From Curtobacterium sp. GC_Cur_3 (lineage in GTDB: Bacteria; Actinomycetota; Actinomycetes; Actinomycetales; Microbacteriaceae), in NCBI RefSeq assembly GCF_026544205.1, contig NZ_JALNUI010000031.1, forward strand, positions 1 to 41,712: DNA of 41,712 nt, read 5' to 3'. Shown piece after piece: positions 14,861-29,347 of the stretch. The position numbers were made by a program, and so were the translations under genes. Each line of letters starts with the position of its first letter. Within the stretch, counting starts at the first letter, position 1. The notes beneath the pieces are model-generated. The model searched no databases and was not told where the DNA came from. It was given only the letters and a program-made list of their open reading frames with translations.

Positions 14861-15703
14861 CTACGCCCCGAACACCGACCGGTTCGGCTCCGGCGACGCG
14901 ACCGCCGTGGCGTCCGTGACGATGGGTGCCCCGGCGATGAACGCCCGCAGCTCGGCCCCGTGCACGACCTTCGCCGGCATCGGGTCCGAGGAGTACCTGC
15001 GCGGCATCTCGGCCACGGGCAGGTCCGTCGGGGACCCGAGGAGCACGATGTTGCCGAAGCGCCGGCCCTTGAGCATGCCGGTGTCCGCCACCGCCGCGAC
15101 CGACGGCAGCACGGACTGCAGCGTCGACGCCTGCCCCCGGGCGAACGCGAGACCGGCACCGTCGGCGACGTTCACCGCGACGATCCCGGTGGGGGAGAGG
15201 AAGGCGGCGACCTCCCGGTAGAACTCGACACTCGTCACGTGCGCCGGGATCCGCGACCCGCCGAAGACGTCCACGACGGCGAGGTCGACCGTGCCGTGCA
15301 GCCCGTTCGGCAGCTTGCCCAGGACCTCCCGGGCGTCGCCGTACCGCACGCGGATCGAGGCGCCGCGGGGGAACGGCAGCACCTCGCGCACCTGGTCGAC
15401 GAGGTCGCGCTCGAGCTCGACGACCTGCTGGCGGGAGCCCGGCCGGGTCACCGCGACGTAACGGGGGAGCGTGAGGGCACCAGCACCGAGGTGCAGCGCG
15501 GTGATCGGCCCGGGCGGCAGCAGGTCGATGGCGTGCCCGATCCGCCGGATGTACTCGAACGCCAGGTGCGTCGGGTCCTCCAGGTCCACGTGGGACTGGG
15601 GCGTGCCGTCGACCACCAGCGTGAAGGACCCCGGCCGGTGCCGGTCGGGCTCGATCACCGAGAACCCCGCACCGAGCTTGAACCCGTCGAACGCATCACC
15701 CAT
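14861..15703 (-). CDS. Spermidine-synthase-like SAM-dependent protein
   Basis: A 280-aa protein with the Rossmann core of the spermidine synthase/methyltransferase superfamily. ALHLGAGALTLPRYV corresponds to the SAM-binding motif I, VVELERDLVDQVR to the acidic motif after strand 2, and VDLAVVDVFGGSRIPAHV to the catalytic-loop region, where actinobacterial members usually have D-V-F rather than the D-S-T-D of true spermidine synthases. Aminopropyl transfer is therefore doubtful, and a function in methyl or other transfer is open. ATG 15703 was chosen; a GTG 15 nt upstream is possible. The gene is divergent from the CcdC-like operon. Confidence 0.82.
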   Translation of the reverse strand: MGDAFDGFKLGAGFSVIEPDRHRPGSFTLVVDGTPQSHVDLEDPTHLAFEYIRRIGHAIDLLPPGPITALHLGAGALTLPRYVAVTRPGSRQQVVELERDLVDQVREVLPFPRGASIRVRYGDAREVLGKLPNGLHGTVDLAVVDVFGGSRIPAHVTSVEFYREVAAFLSPTGIVAVNVADGAGLAFARGQASTLQSVLPSVAAVADTGMLKGRRFGNIVLLGSPTDLPVAEMPRRYSSDPMPAKVVHGAELRAFIAGAPIVTDATAVASPEPNRSVFGA

Positions 15704-15834
15704 GGGTCCATGGAACACCACCGGGATCACCACCCCGGTCACCACCCCTGGGTGGTGGGGCCGCGGACCCGTCCGTCCGACGATGGGACCACCGGCCGGG
15801 AACCCCCGCCGGACACCCGGGAAAGGCGCACACC
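15704..15834. promoter_or_regulatory. Divergent promoter region with CCACC/GGTGG inverted repeats
   Basis: 131 bp between two divergent genes. It is dense in CACCACC and GGTGGTG blocks, including CCACC-CCTG-GGTGG near 15747. No clear -35/-10 pair is visible on either strand. Confidence 0.3.
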
Positions 15835-16335
15835 ATGTCGGCTCAACTCCTCGCGAACATCGTCATCGGCCTGGCACTCGTGGGCTTCCTCGCGTACCGC
15901 CAGGCGACGTGGCAGTACCTCGACCCGACCCGCATCTGGCGCATGCCGCTCGTGATGGCCGGCGTCGGGATCGTCGTCCTCGCCCAGTCCACGGCGACGA
16001 TCGGCACGACCGACGTCGTGTTCCTCGGCATCGAGGCACTCGTGTCCGTCGGCCTCGGCCTCGCGATGGGCAGCCTGACCCGCTTCCGCACGGTCGCCGC
16101 CCCCGACGACAAGGGCCGGACGCTCCAGTCCCGCACCGGTGCGGCCGGGGCCGTGCTGTGGATCGTGCTCATCGTCGTCCGGATCGGCATCGACGTCCTC
16201 GGCGGCCACCTCGGCGCGCACCTGCTCAGCTCGACCGGCGCGATCCTGCTCATGCTCGCGGTCAACCGGGCTGCCCGGGCACTCGTCGTCGACCAGCGCA
16301 TCCCGTCCCGCACCAGCGGCATGATGGTCCGGTGA
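15835..16335 (+). CDS. CcdC-like / DUF1453 membrane protein
   Basis: A 166-aa membrane protein with four hydrophobic stretches: residues about 5-21 (LLANIVIGLALVGFLAY), 37-60 (MPLVMAGVGIVVLA), 64-80 and 102-122, with a weaker one near 127-140. The N-terminal pattern followed by a WxYLDPTRIWRMPLV loop resembles the CcdC/DUF1453 family. Its role is unknown; here it is the first gene of an operon with a histidine kinase and response regulator, so it may be a sensor accessory. ATG 15835 has GGGAAAGG upstream. The stop overlaps the next start by 4 nt (GTGA). Confidence 0.72.
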   Translation: MSAQLLANIVIGLALVGFLAYRQATWQYLDPTRIWRMPLVMAGVGIVVLAQSTATIGTTDVVFLGIEALVSVGLGLAMGSLTRFRTVAAPDDKGRTLQSRTGAAGAVLWIVLIVVRIGIDVLGGHLGAHLLSSTGAILLMLAVNRAARALVVDQRIPSRTSGMMVR

Positions 16336-17540
16336 CCCTCCTCTCCGGTGTCGAGCCGGCCGACCTCGCCCGGGGCCGGCCGCGTTCGCGTCTCGGCTGG
16401 TGGCTCACCGCCGTCGGGGTCGTCGCCGTCGTGTTCTGGTTCGTGCACAACGGCCTCGCCGTGCACCACCCCGTGTGGGTGTGGGTCGTCGGGAGTGTGG
16501 CGCTCGCCGCGTGGGTCGCGCGGGAGGTCGTGCGGTCCGGCCGCGCCGGGTTCGCCGTCGCGGTCGTGATGGTCGTCGCCGGCGCGCTCGTCGCCGTGCC
16601 CACGGACGCGCTGCTGCTCGTGCCGGTCATCATCGGCATCGTCGCCCTGCAGGCCAGCGCCGACCTGCCCGTCTGGACCGGCACCGTCGCGGTCCTCGTC
16701 GCGATCGTCGAGATCGCCGGCGTCGCCGCACTCGAGCGGGCCCCCGTGGCGCTCGTCCTCGCGGCGTGCGGTGGGCTCGTGCTCGGCGTCCTGGTCGGCT
16801 TCAGCCGCCGACAGGTCCGACTCACCGAGCTCCAGGCGCGCCAGGCCGAGCGGGACCAGCAGCGTGCCGAGCTCCTCGCCGACCGCGCCCGGGCGGCCAG
16901 GGACGTCCACGACGTCCTCGCGCACTCCCTCGGTGGGCTCGTGCTGCAGCTCGACGCGGTCGAGGCCCTGCTTGAGGCCGGCCGTGTCGACGACGCCACC
17001 CGCCGGGCAGCTGACGCCCGCGTCCTCGCCGCTGACGGTCTCGCCGAGGCGCGCCGCGCGGTCCGCGCCCTGCGTGAGGACGACCCGGCACCCGCCGCGA
17101 CCGACCTGCCGGGGGCGCACCGAGCCTCCCGGCCGGGGACGACCACCGCGACCGCCGCCGCCGGTCTCGCGCCCCTCGTCGACGCCCACCGGTCCTTCGG
17201 CGGCGACCTGCACGTCGACGGCGACGTCACCCTGGCCGGACTCGACCCGGCCCACCGTGCCGCAGTGGTCGCCGTCACCCGCGAGGCCCTCAGCAACGCC
17301 CGGCGGCACGCGCCCGGCCGACCCGTGACGCTCACCGTCGAGCGGACCGGACCGAGCGGACCCGTCGACGTCGTCGTCACGAACCCCCTGGCGGACCCGG
17401 GGCACGGGTTGGTGGGCATGCGCGAGCGCTTCGCCGAGCTCGGCGGTGACGCCACGATCCGTGCCGAGCGCACCGACGACGCGTTCGTCGTCGCGATGCA
17501 CGTGCCCGCATCGCCCTCCGGGACCGGGGGGACCACGTGA
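16332..17540 (+). CDS. NarL-type sensor histidine kinase
   Basis: A 402-aa membrane kinase. Five or six helices fill residues about 22-157. The HisKA_3 dimerisation domain follows, with ARDVHDVLAHSLGGLVLQLD (phospho-acceptor His193). The HATPase domain has an N-box TREALSNARRHAPG and a G-box GHGLVGMRERFAELGG. The sensor part is integral to the membrane, with no large extracellular domain, so the signal is probably membrane-borne or intramembrane. The start is GTG 16332, overlapping the preceding stop as GTGA; much longer readings of this frame have no domain support. The stop overlaps the response regulator start in the same way. Confidence 0.93.
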   Translation: MTLLSGVEPADLARGRPRSRLGWWLTAVGVVAVVFWFVHNGLAVHHPVWVWVVGSVALAAWVAREVVRSGRAGFAVAVVMVVAGALVAVPTDALLLVPVIIGIVALQASADLPVWTGTVAVLVAIVEIAGVAALERAPVALVLAACGGLVLGVLVGFSRRQVRLTELQARQAERDQQRAELLADRARAARDVHDVLAHSLGGLVLQLDAVEALLEAGRVDDATRRAADARVLAADGLAEARRAVRALREDDPAPAATDLPGAHRASRPGTTTATAAAGLAPLVDAHRSFGGDLHVDGDVTLAGLDPAHRAAVVAVTREALSNARRHAPGRPVTLTVERTGPSGPVDVVVTNPLADPGHGLVGMRERFAELGGDATIRAERTDDAFVVAMHVPASPSGTGGTT

Positions 17541-18184
17541 GCATCCGTGTGCTCGTCGTCGACGACCAGGCCATCGTCCGTGACGGCCTGGTGACGGTGC
17601 TGTCGCTCGTGCCGGACCTCGAGGTCGTGGGCGAGGCCGCCGACGGTGCCGAGGCGGTCGCCCTCGTGGCCGAGCGCACGCCGGACGTCGTCCTCATGGA
17701 CCTGCGCATGCCGGTGGTCGACGGCCCGACCGCCACGGCGCGGATCACGGCGGCGCACCCCGGGGTCGCGGTCCTGGTGCTGACGACCTTCGCCGACGAC
17801 GACTCGATCACGACCGCCCTCCGCGCCGGCGCCCGGGGGTACCTGACGAAGGACGCGGGCCGGGTGGAGATCGCCACCGCGATCCGGGCGGTGGCCTCTG
17901 GTCAGTCGACCTTCGACGCCGCGGTCGGGGCCCGGCTCGTCGCTGCGCTCGGGACGCCGGCCCTCTCGACACCCCCGACGCCGGTGTCGCTCCGCGAGCG
18001 CTTCCCTGAACTCACCCCGCGCGAGGCCGACGTGCTCGAGCGCATCGCCGACGGCCGGACGAACCCGGAGATCGCCGCGGAGCTGTTCCTGACGGTGCCG
18101 ACCGTGAAGTCCTACGTGAACCAGCTGTTCCAGAAGCTCGGGGTGCGGTCCCGCGCGGAGGCCGTCGCCCTCGTCCTGCGCTGA
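17537..18184 (+). CDS. LuxR/NarL-family response regulator
   Basis: A 215-aa response regulator. The receiver domain (1-120) has the acidic pair Asp9/Asp10, phospho-acceptor Asp55 in DVVLMDLRMP, Thr in LVLTTF and Lys in GYLTKDAG. A linker precedes the LuxR-type helix-turn-helix (LTPREADVLERIADGRTNPEIAAELFLTVPTVKSYVNQLFQKL). The start is GTG 17537 within a GTGA overlap, so kinase and regulator are coupled. Its targets are not shown by the sequence; the gene that follows on the same strand is one candidate. Confidence 0.95.
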   Translation: MSIRVLVVDDQAIVRDGLVTVLSLVPDLEVVGEAADGAEAVALVAERTPDVVLMDLRMPVVDGPTATARITAAHPGVAVLVLTTFADDDSITTALRAGARGYLTKDAGRVEIATAIRAVASGQSTFDAAVGARLVAALGTPALSTPPTPVSLRERFPELTPREADVLERIADGRTNPEIAAELFLTVPTVKSYVNQLFQKLGVRSRAEAVALVLR

Positions 18185-18486
18185 CGCCGCCGCGTTTCGC
18201 GGTCGCGCGTCCCCCGCTCTGGGGTGAATGCGTACACATGAACGGACAGTGAACGCCAAGGCACGCGACGTACCGTCGACGGGTCGTCCGCCGAGCGCGT
18301 CGACCTCCGGAGCCCTCGTGCTCCTGGCGGGTCCGCATCCGGCAGACCGTGGCGCGCACCCCACTGCCGCCACCCACGGGTCGCGCCGCAGCACCCGCGC
18401 CGTCGGCGCGCCCCAGTGCGCTCCGACCTCGAACACACCGCGTCCGGGTGCCCCACGCTCCGGACCGCACGCACCAGGAGACCCAC
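18185..18486. other. Intergenic region after the two-component operon
   Basis: 302 bp without a supported gene. CCCC-GCTCT-GGGG (18212-18224) may be a small terminator or a regulator site. A weak promoter candidate, GTGAAC-N16-TACCGT (18249-18276), lies further on. I see no other structure with confidence. Confidence 0.35.
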
Positions 18487-19068
18487 TTGTCCGCCGACAC
18501 CATGAGCATCCAGACGCCGTGCCGCGTCGTCGCGAGCCGACCGACCGGGCCGAGTCGAGCCTCCCGTCCATTCCACGCCGACCGCGAGGCGGCGCCGCTC
18601 TGGATGCGCGCGATCGGTGCAGCGCTCCTGGGTGCCGGAACCGCCCTGTCGGCGGCCGTCCTCGCCTGGCCGGGGGATGCGCCGGAGGTGGCACTCCTGG
18701 TACCGGGCTTCCTCGGCATGGCCGTCGGCCTGCTGCTCCTGCTCGCGCGTGCCGGGTTCACCGTCACCGAGCGGCACGTGACGCTGCACTTCCGCCCGCT
18801 GCCGCCGCGCCGCATCCAGCGGAGCCGGATCGTCCAGGCGCGCCTGGTCGAGGCCGACGCGACCACCTACGGCGGCATCGGCCTGCGCGTCGGTCGCGGG
18901 GTGCGGGCGCTCCTGCTCTCACCGGGTCTGGGCATCGAGCTCACCGACGACCGTGGCCGGACCACCTTCGTCCGGACGCGTCGTCCGGAGGACGCGTTCC
19001 GTGCGCTGGCTGGTCTGGCCGGTCAGCCGGGAGGCTCGGTGCACGCCGAGCGCGAACGCCTCGGCTGA
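18487..19068 (+). CDS. Small two-helix membrane protein, hypothetical (PH-like C-terminus)
   Basis: A 193-aa protein with two adjacent membrane helices (around residues 38-57 and 63-85) followed by a soluble beta-rich domain: FTVTERHVTLHFRPLPPRRIQRSRIVQARLV resembles the first strands of bacterial PH-like domains. Function is unknown. TTG 18487 is taken as start because AGGAG lies 6-7 nt upstream; the ATG at 18502 (five residues shorter) has no ribosome binding site. It lies between the two-component operon and rpoB, and a candidate antisense promoter faces its 3' end. Confidence 0.65.
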   Translation: MSADTMSIQTPCRVVASRPTGPSRASRPFHADREAAPLWMRAIGAALLGAGTALSAAVLAWPGDAPEVALLVPGFLGMAVGLLLLLARAGFTVTERHVTLHFRPLPPRRIQRSRIVQARLVEADATTYGGIGLRVGRGVRALLLSPGLGIELTDDRGRTTFVRTRRPEDAFRALAGLAGQPGGSVHAERERLG

Positions 19069-19148
19069 CCGGCTGGTCGCCGCTCGATCCGCAGCGGGAC
19101 GGGGATCGCGGGGGAGCGACCGGCGGGAGCAGTGACCCGGCCGTCGTG

Positions 19149-19178
19149 CTTATACACGGCTCCGGCGAACTTGGTCAA
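19149..19178 (-). promoter_or_regulatory. Candidate minus-strand promoter facing away from rpoB
   Basis: On the minus strand, TTGACC (19178-19173), an 18-bp spacer and TATAAG (19154-19149). Transcription would start near 19142 and run antisense into the 3' end of the upstream gene. No ORF with domain content follows it. Confidence 0.45.
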
Positions 19179-19186
19179 GCCAGGAC

Positions 19187-19216
19187 TGGACAGCACGTGC
19201 GACCACTGCATATGAT
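19187..19216 (+). promoter_or_regulatory. rpoBC promoter
   Basis: -35 TGGACA (19187-19192), 18-bp spacer, -10 TATGAT (19211-19216). This is the best sigma-A match in the 397-bp gap before rpoB. The expected start is near 19223. Confidence 0.75.
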
Positions 19217-19222
19217 GACTGT

Positions 19223-19465
19223 TCGCGCTCCCTGGCATCCGCGTCGTCATATTGCGGTCGACCGAAAGTCCTCGAAGGACTCCGCCTGGTGCAGCCGGAC
19301 CCGCACATGTCGGCAGGTCCCGCTCACCACGATCATCGCACATGCAACTCCTCCACCCGGATGGTGCATGACCGCGTGTTCTCGTGGGGTCGTCGGCGTT
19401 CAATCCACTCACCTACATGCTGCCCGTCAGTATCGGCCCGACGGGGCCAACCGGAGGTCAAACCC
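19223..19465 (+). other. Long 5' untranslated leader of rpoB
   Basis: About 243 nt between the predicted transcription start and the rpoB TTG. It ends with a hairpin (CCCGTC...GACGGG, 19423-19445) just ahead of the GGAGG ribosome binding site. No leader peptide or ribosomal protein gene is apparent. The length suggests room for attenuation or RNA-based control. Confidence 0.5.
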
Positions 19466-22957
<3,492 letters not shown>

Positions 22958-23004
22958 TCCCGCCCCGCCCGACAACGTTTCGAATTCAGCAAGAGAGAAG
23001 AACA

Positions 23005-26886
<3,882 letters not shown>

Positions 26887-26934
26887 GCAGGCGCAGGCGG
26901 CTGGACACCAGCCTCCTGAGCCGGTCGGTCTGAC

Positions 26935-26972
26935 GGAAGGGCCCCGCATCCACCTGGATGCGGGGCCCTTCC
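26935..26972 (+). terminator. rpoBC terminator
   Basis: A perfect 18-bp stem with a 2-nt nominal loop, beginning GGAAGGGCCCCGCATCCA. It lies between rpoC and the convergent VOC gene and may act on both strands. No T-tract follows, as is common in GC-rich genomes. Confidence 0.85.
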
Positions 26973-26989
26973 TGCGTCGGGTGGGTGCG

Positions 26990-27388
26990 CTAGAGCGAAC
27001 GCCCCGCGTCGCTGTCCTGGCCGCCGTGTCCACGGCCCGTCTCGTCCGCGAGCGAGTACAGGCTGAGGACGTTGCCGTCGGGATCACGGACGTCGAACCA
27101 GTCGACGGCTCCGTCGACGTGTTCCACGGGGCCGACGTCGATGCCGAGTGCGGCGATCCTGCGGTGCTGTGCGGCCACGTCGTCGACGCCGAAGCGCACC
27201 AGGACGGCGTTCTCCTCGGCGCCCGGGTCCTCGACCAGCTGGATCCAGATCCCGCCGATCTCGTACTCCGCGACGCCCTCGGCGGGTTCGAGGTCGGGGT
27301 CGACCCGTTCGAACACGGCGCCGTACCAGAGGCAGGACGCCTCGAGGTCGGTGACGGGCAGCCCCACGGTCACGCTCGTGATCTCCAT
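26990..27388 (-). CDS. VOC-family (glyoxalase/bleomycin resistance fold) protein
   Basis: A 132-aa vicinal-oxygen-chelate protein. Two beta-alpha-beta-beta-beta modules can be seen: the first begins VTVGLPVTDLEASCLWYGAVF, and the second ends with the family signature WFDVRDPDGNVLSLYSL. It may act on a small molecule with a bound metal, or be a resistance-type binding protein; substrate unknown. The C-terminal 15 residues are an extra polar tail. ATG 27388 has GAGG only a few bases upstream. It is convergent with rpoC and divergent from the pilB operon, sharing a 273-bp intergenic region with it. Confidence 0.88.
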   Translation of the reverse strand: MEITSVTVGLPVTDLEASCLWYGAVFERVDPDLEPAEGVAEYEIGGIWIQLVEDPGAEENAVLVRFGVDDVAAQHRRIAALGIDVGPVEHVDGAVDWFDVRDPDGNVLSLYSLADETGRGHGGQDSDAGRSL

Positions 27389-27504
27389 GCCTCATCATGT
27401 CCTCTGGGTGCTCGCCCCGTCGAGGGGATCCGCGGGCTGGGCTCGCGTTGATCCCGGTGCTGAGGTGTTCCTCCACAGGTGGCCGCTGAGGCAGAACTGT
27501 CCAC

Positions 27505-27585
27505 GCACCCCTGTTCTGGGTGCACCTGGACCCCCTCGCCCCCTCATTCTGGGACTGCGGCACCGACCGGTGCCGGACGTAGCGT
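27505..27585 (+). promoter_or_regulatory. pilB promoter region with paired upstream motifs
   Basis: Motif A is the inverted repeat GCACCC-CTGTTCT-GGGTGC (27505-27523) and motif B is CCC-TCATTCT-GGG (27541-27553). Their TTCT cores are exactly 33 bp apart. A -10-like TAGCGT lies at 27580-27585, 33 bp after core B, with no recognisable -35 between. An inverted repeat GGCACCG-AC-CGGTGCC (27559-27574) fills the spacer. The pilA promoter has the same layout, which suggests an activator-dependent promoter. Confidence 0.5.
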
Positions 27586-27661
27586 TGTCGAGCGTCGAGC
27601 CCCCTGGTCGGCGCTTCGACCCCACCCGCTTGCGCGCGACACCGAGGAGGCTCCGAGACCC

Positions 27662-29326
27662 ATGGCGACGCTCTCCGAGATCCTGATCCTGAACGGCGCT
27701 CTCCCGATCGAGCACCTCGACTCCCTGACCGGAGACGAGGACATCGACGAACGCTCGATCCGCTCCCTGGTCACGCAGGGCGTGGTGAGCGAGGCGCAGT
27801 TCATCACCGCGCGGGCCGCGTCGAACAACTCGAAGACGGTGCCCCTGACCGACTACCCGGTCGACGGCACCGCGGTGTCGATGCTGCCGGCAGCCCTGTG
27901 CCGGCGTCACGGCGTGCTCGGCGTCGGGTTCGAGGGCGAGATCCTGGTCCTCGCGATGGTGAACCCGTCGAACGTGCTGGCGATCGACGACGCCCGTGCC
28001 GCCTCCGGCCGCACCATCAAGCCGCTGCAGGTGGACGAGCGCGACCTCGCCACCGCGTTCGACCGCTACCTGCGCGCTGACGACGAGCTGAACGACCTGA
28101 CCTCCTCGCTCGAGGAAGAGGCGGGCCGCAGCACCGAGCAGCAGGTCGACCTCGCCGACGGGTCGCTCGACGACGTCCCGATCGTCCGCTTCGTGAACCT
28201 GCTCGTCTCGCAGGCCATCCAGGACCACGCCTCGGACATCCACATCGAGCCCGGCGAGCACGAGGTCCGCGTCCGGTACCGCATCGACGGCGTGCTGCAC
28301 GAGATGGCGCCAGCGCCGAAGAACATCCAGAACGGCGTGATCAGCCGCCTGAAGATCATGAGCGACATCGACATCGCCGAGCGACGCAAGCCGCAGGACG
28401 GCCGCATGTCGGTGCGTCACGGCGGTCGGCAGATCGACCTCCGCGTGGCGACGCTGCCGACGGTGTGGGGCGAGAAGGTCGTCATGCGCATCCTCGACAA
28501 CACGAACACGTCGCTGACGCTCAAGGACCTCAACCTGCTCGACCGGAACGCCGCCGCGTACCAGCGCTCCTACTCCAAGCCGTACGGGATGATCCTGGTC
28601 ACGGGCCCCACCGGCTCGGGCAAGTCGACCACGCTGTACACGACCCTCAACGCGGTCGCCAAGCCGGAGATCAACGTCATCACGGTCGAGGACCCGGTCG
28701 AGTACCGCATGGCCGGGGTCAACCAGGTGCAGGTCAACCCGAAGGCCGGTCTGACGTTCGCGTCCGCGCTGCGCAGCATCCTCCGCTCCGACCCCGACGT
28801 CGTGCTCCTCGGTGAGATCCGCGACCACGAGACCGCGCAGATCGCCATCGAGGCCTCGCTCACCGGTCACCTCGTGCTCTCCACCCTCCACACGAACGAC
28901 GCCCCCTCGGCCATCACGCGCCTGACCGAGATGGACATCGAGCCCTTCCTGGTCGGTTCCGCGCTCGACTGCGTCGTCGCCCAGCGTCTGGCTCGCAAGC
29001 TCTGCGACCGGTGCAAGGCGCCCGCGATCTACGAACCCGAGCAGCTCCGCGCCCTCGGGTTCATCGACGGGGAGGACGTCCCCGCGTTCTTCGCCCCGAT
29101 CGGCTGCGCGGTCTGCTCGAACACCGGGTACCGCGGCCGCATCGCCCTGCACGAGGTCATGACCGTGTCGGAGGAGATCGAGCGGCTCGCCGTCGCCCGG
29201 GCCTCGAGCGCCGCCATCAGCCGCGTCGCGCAGGACCAGGGCATGCTCACCCTCCGGCAGGACGGGTGGGAGAAGGTCAAGCTCGGCATGACGAGCATCG
29301 ACGAGATCATGCGCGTGGTCGCGTAG
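27662..29326 (+). CDS. pilB: Type IV pilus extension ATPase PilB
   Basis: A 554-aa GspE/PilB-family hexameric ATPase that powers pilin polymerisation at the inner face of the membrane. An N-terminal MshEN/T2SSE_N-type domain (about 1-150) precedes the ATPase core. Walker A is GPTGSGKST (315-323), the Asp box is around TVEDPVEYR, Walker B is DPDVVLLGEIRD, and the His box STLHTNDA follows. The PilB-specific tetracysteine zinc site has Cys448, Cys451, Cys482 and Cys485. AGGAGG lies about 11 nt before the ATG, rather far. It is the first gene of the pilB-pilT-pilC transcript. Full length and intact. Confidence 0.96.
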   Translation: MATLSEILILNGALPIEHLDSLTGDEDIDERSIRSLVTQGVVSEAQFITARAASNNSKTVPLTDYPVDGTAVSMLPAALCRRHGVLGVGFEGEILVLAMVNPSNVLAIDDARAASGRTIKPLQVDERDLATAFDRYLRADDELNDLTSSLEEEAGRSTEQQVDLADGSLDDVPIVRFVNLLVSQAIQDHASDIHIEPGEHEVRVRYRIDGVLHEMAPAPKNIQNGVISRLKIMSDIDIAERRKPQDGRMSVRHGGRQIDLRVATLPTVWGEKVVMRILDNTNTSLTLKDLNLLDRNAAAYQRSYSKPYGMILVTGPTGSGKSTTLYTTLNAVAKPEINVITVEDPVEYRMAGVNQVQVNPKAGLTFASALRSILRSDPDVVLLGEIRDHETAQIAIEASLTGHLVLSTLHTNDAPSAITRLTEMDIEPFLVGSALDCVVAQRLARKLCDRCKAPAIYEPEQLRALGFIDGEDVPAFFAPIGCAVCSNTGYRGRIALHEVMTVSEEIERLAVARASSAAISRVAQDQGMLTLRQDGWEKVKLGMTSIDEIMRVVA

Positions 29327-29347
29327 CGAGGGCAGGGGACGATCATC

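Noticed and set aside
15471..16331. N-terminal extension of the histidine kinase by nearly 290 residues
   Set aside because: The extension overlaps the clear CcdC-like gene in another frame and has no domain content. GTG 16332 in a GTGA overlap is the natural start.
18212..18224. CCCC-GCTCT-GGGG as another pil-type regulatory site
   Set aside because: It is single, with no partner 33 bp away and no TANNNT at the matching distance. It could equally be a small terminator after the response regulator.
19151..19156. TATACA as an alternative plus-strand rpoB promoter
   Set aside because: No acceptable -35 at 16-19 bp. The same bases fit better as the -10 of the minus-strand promoter.
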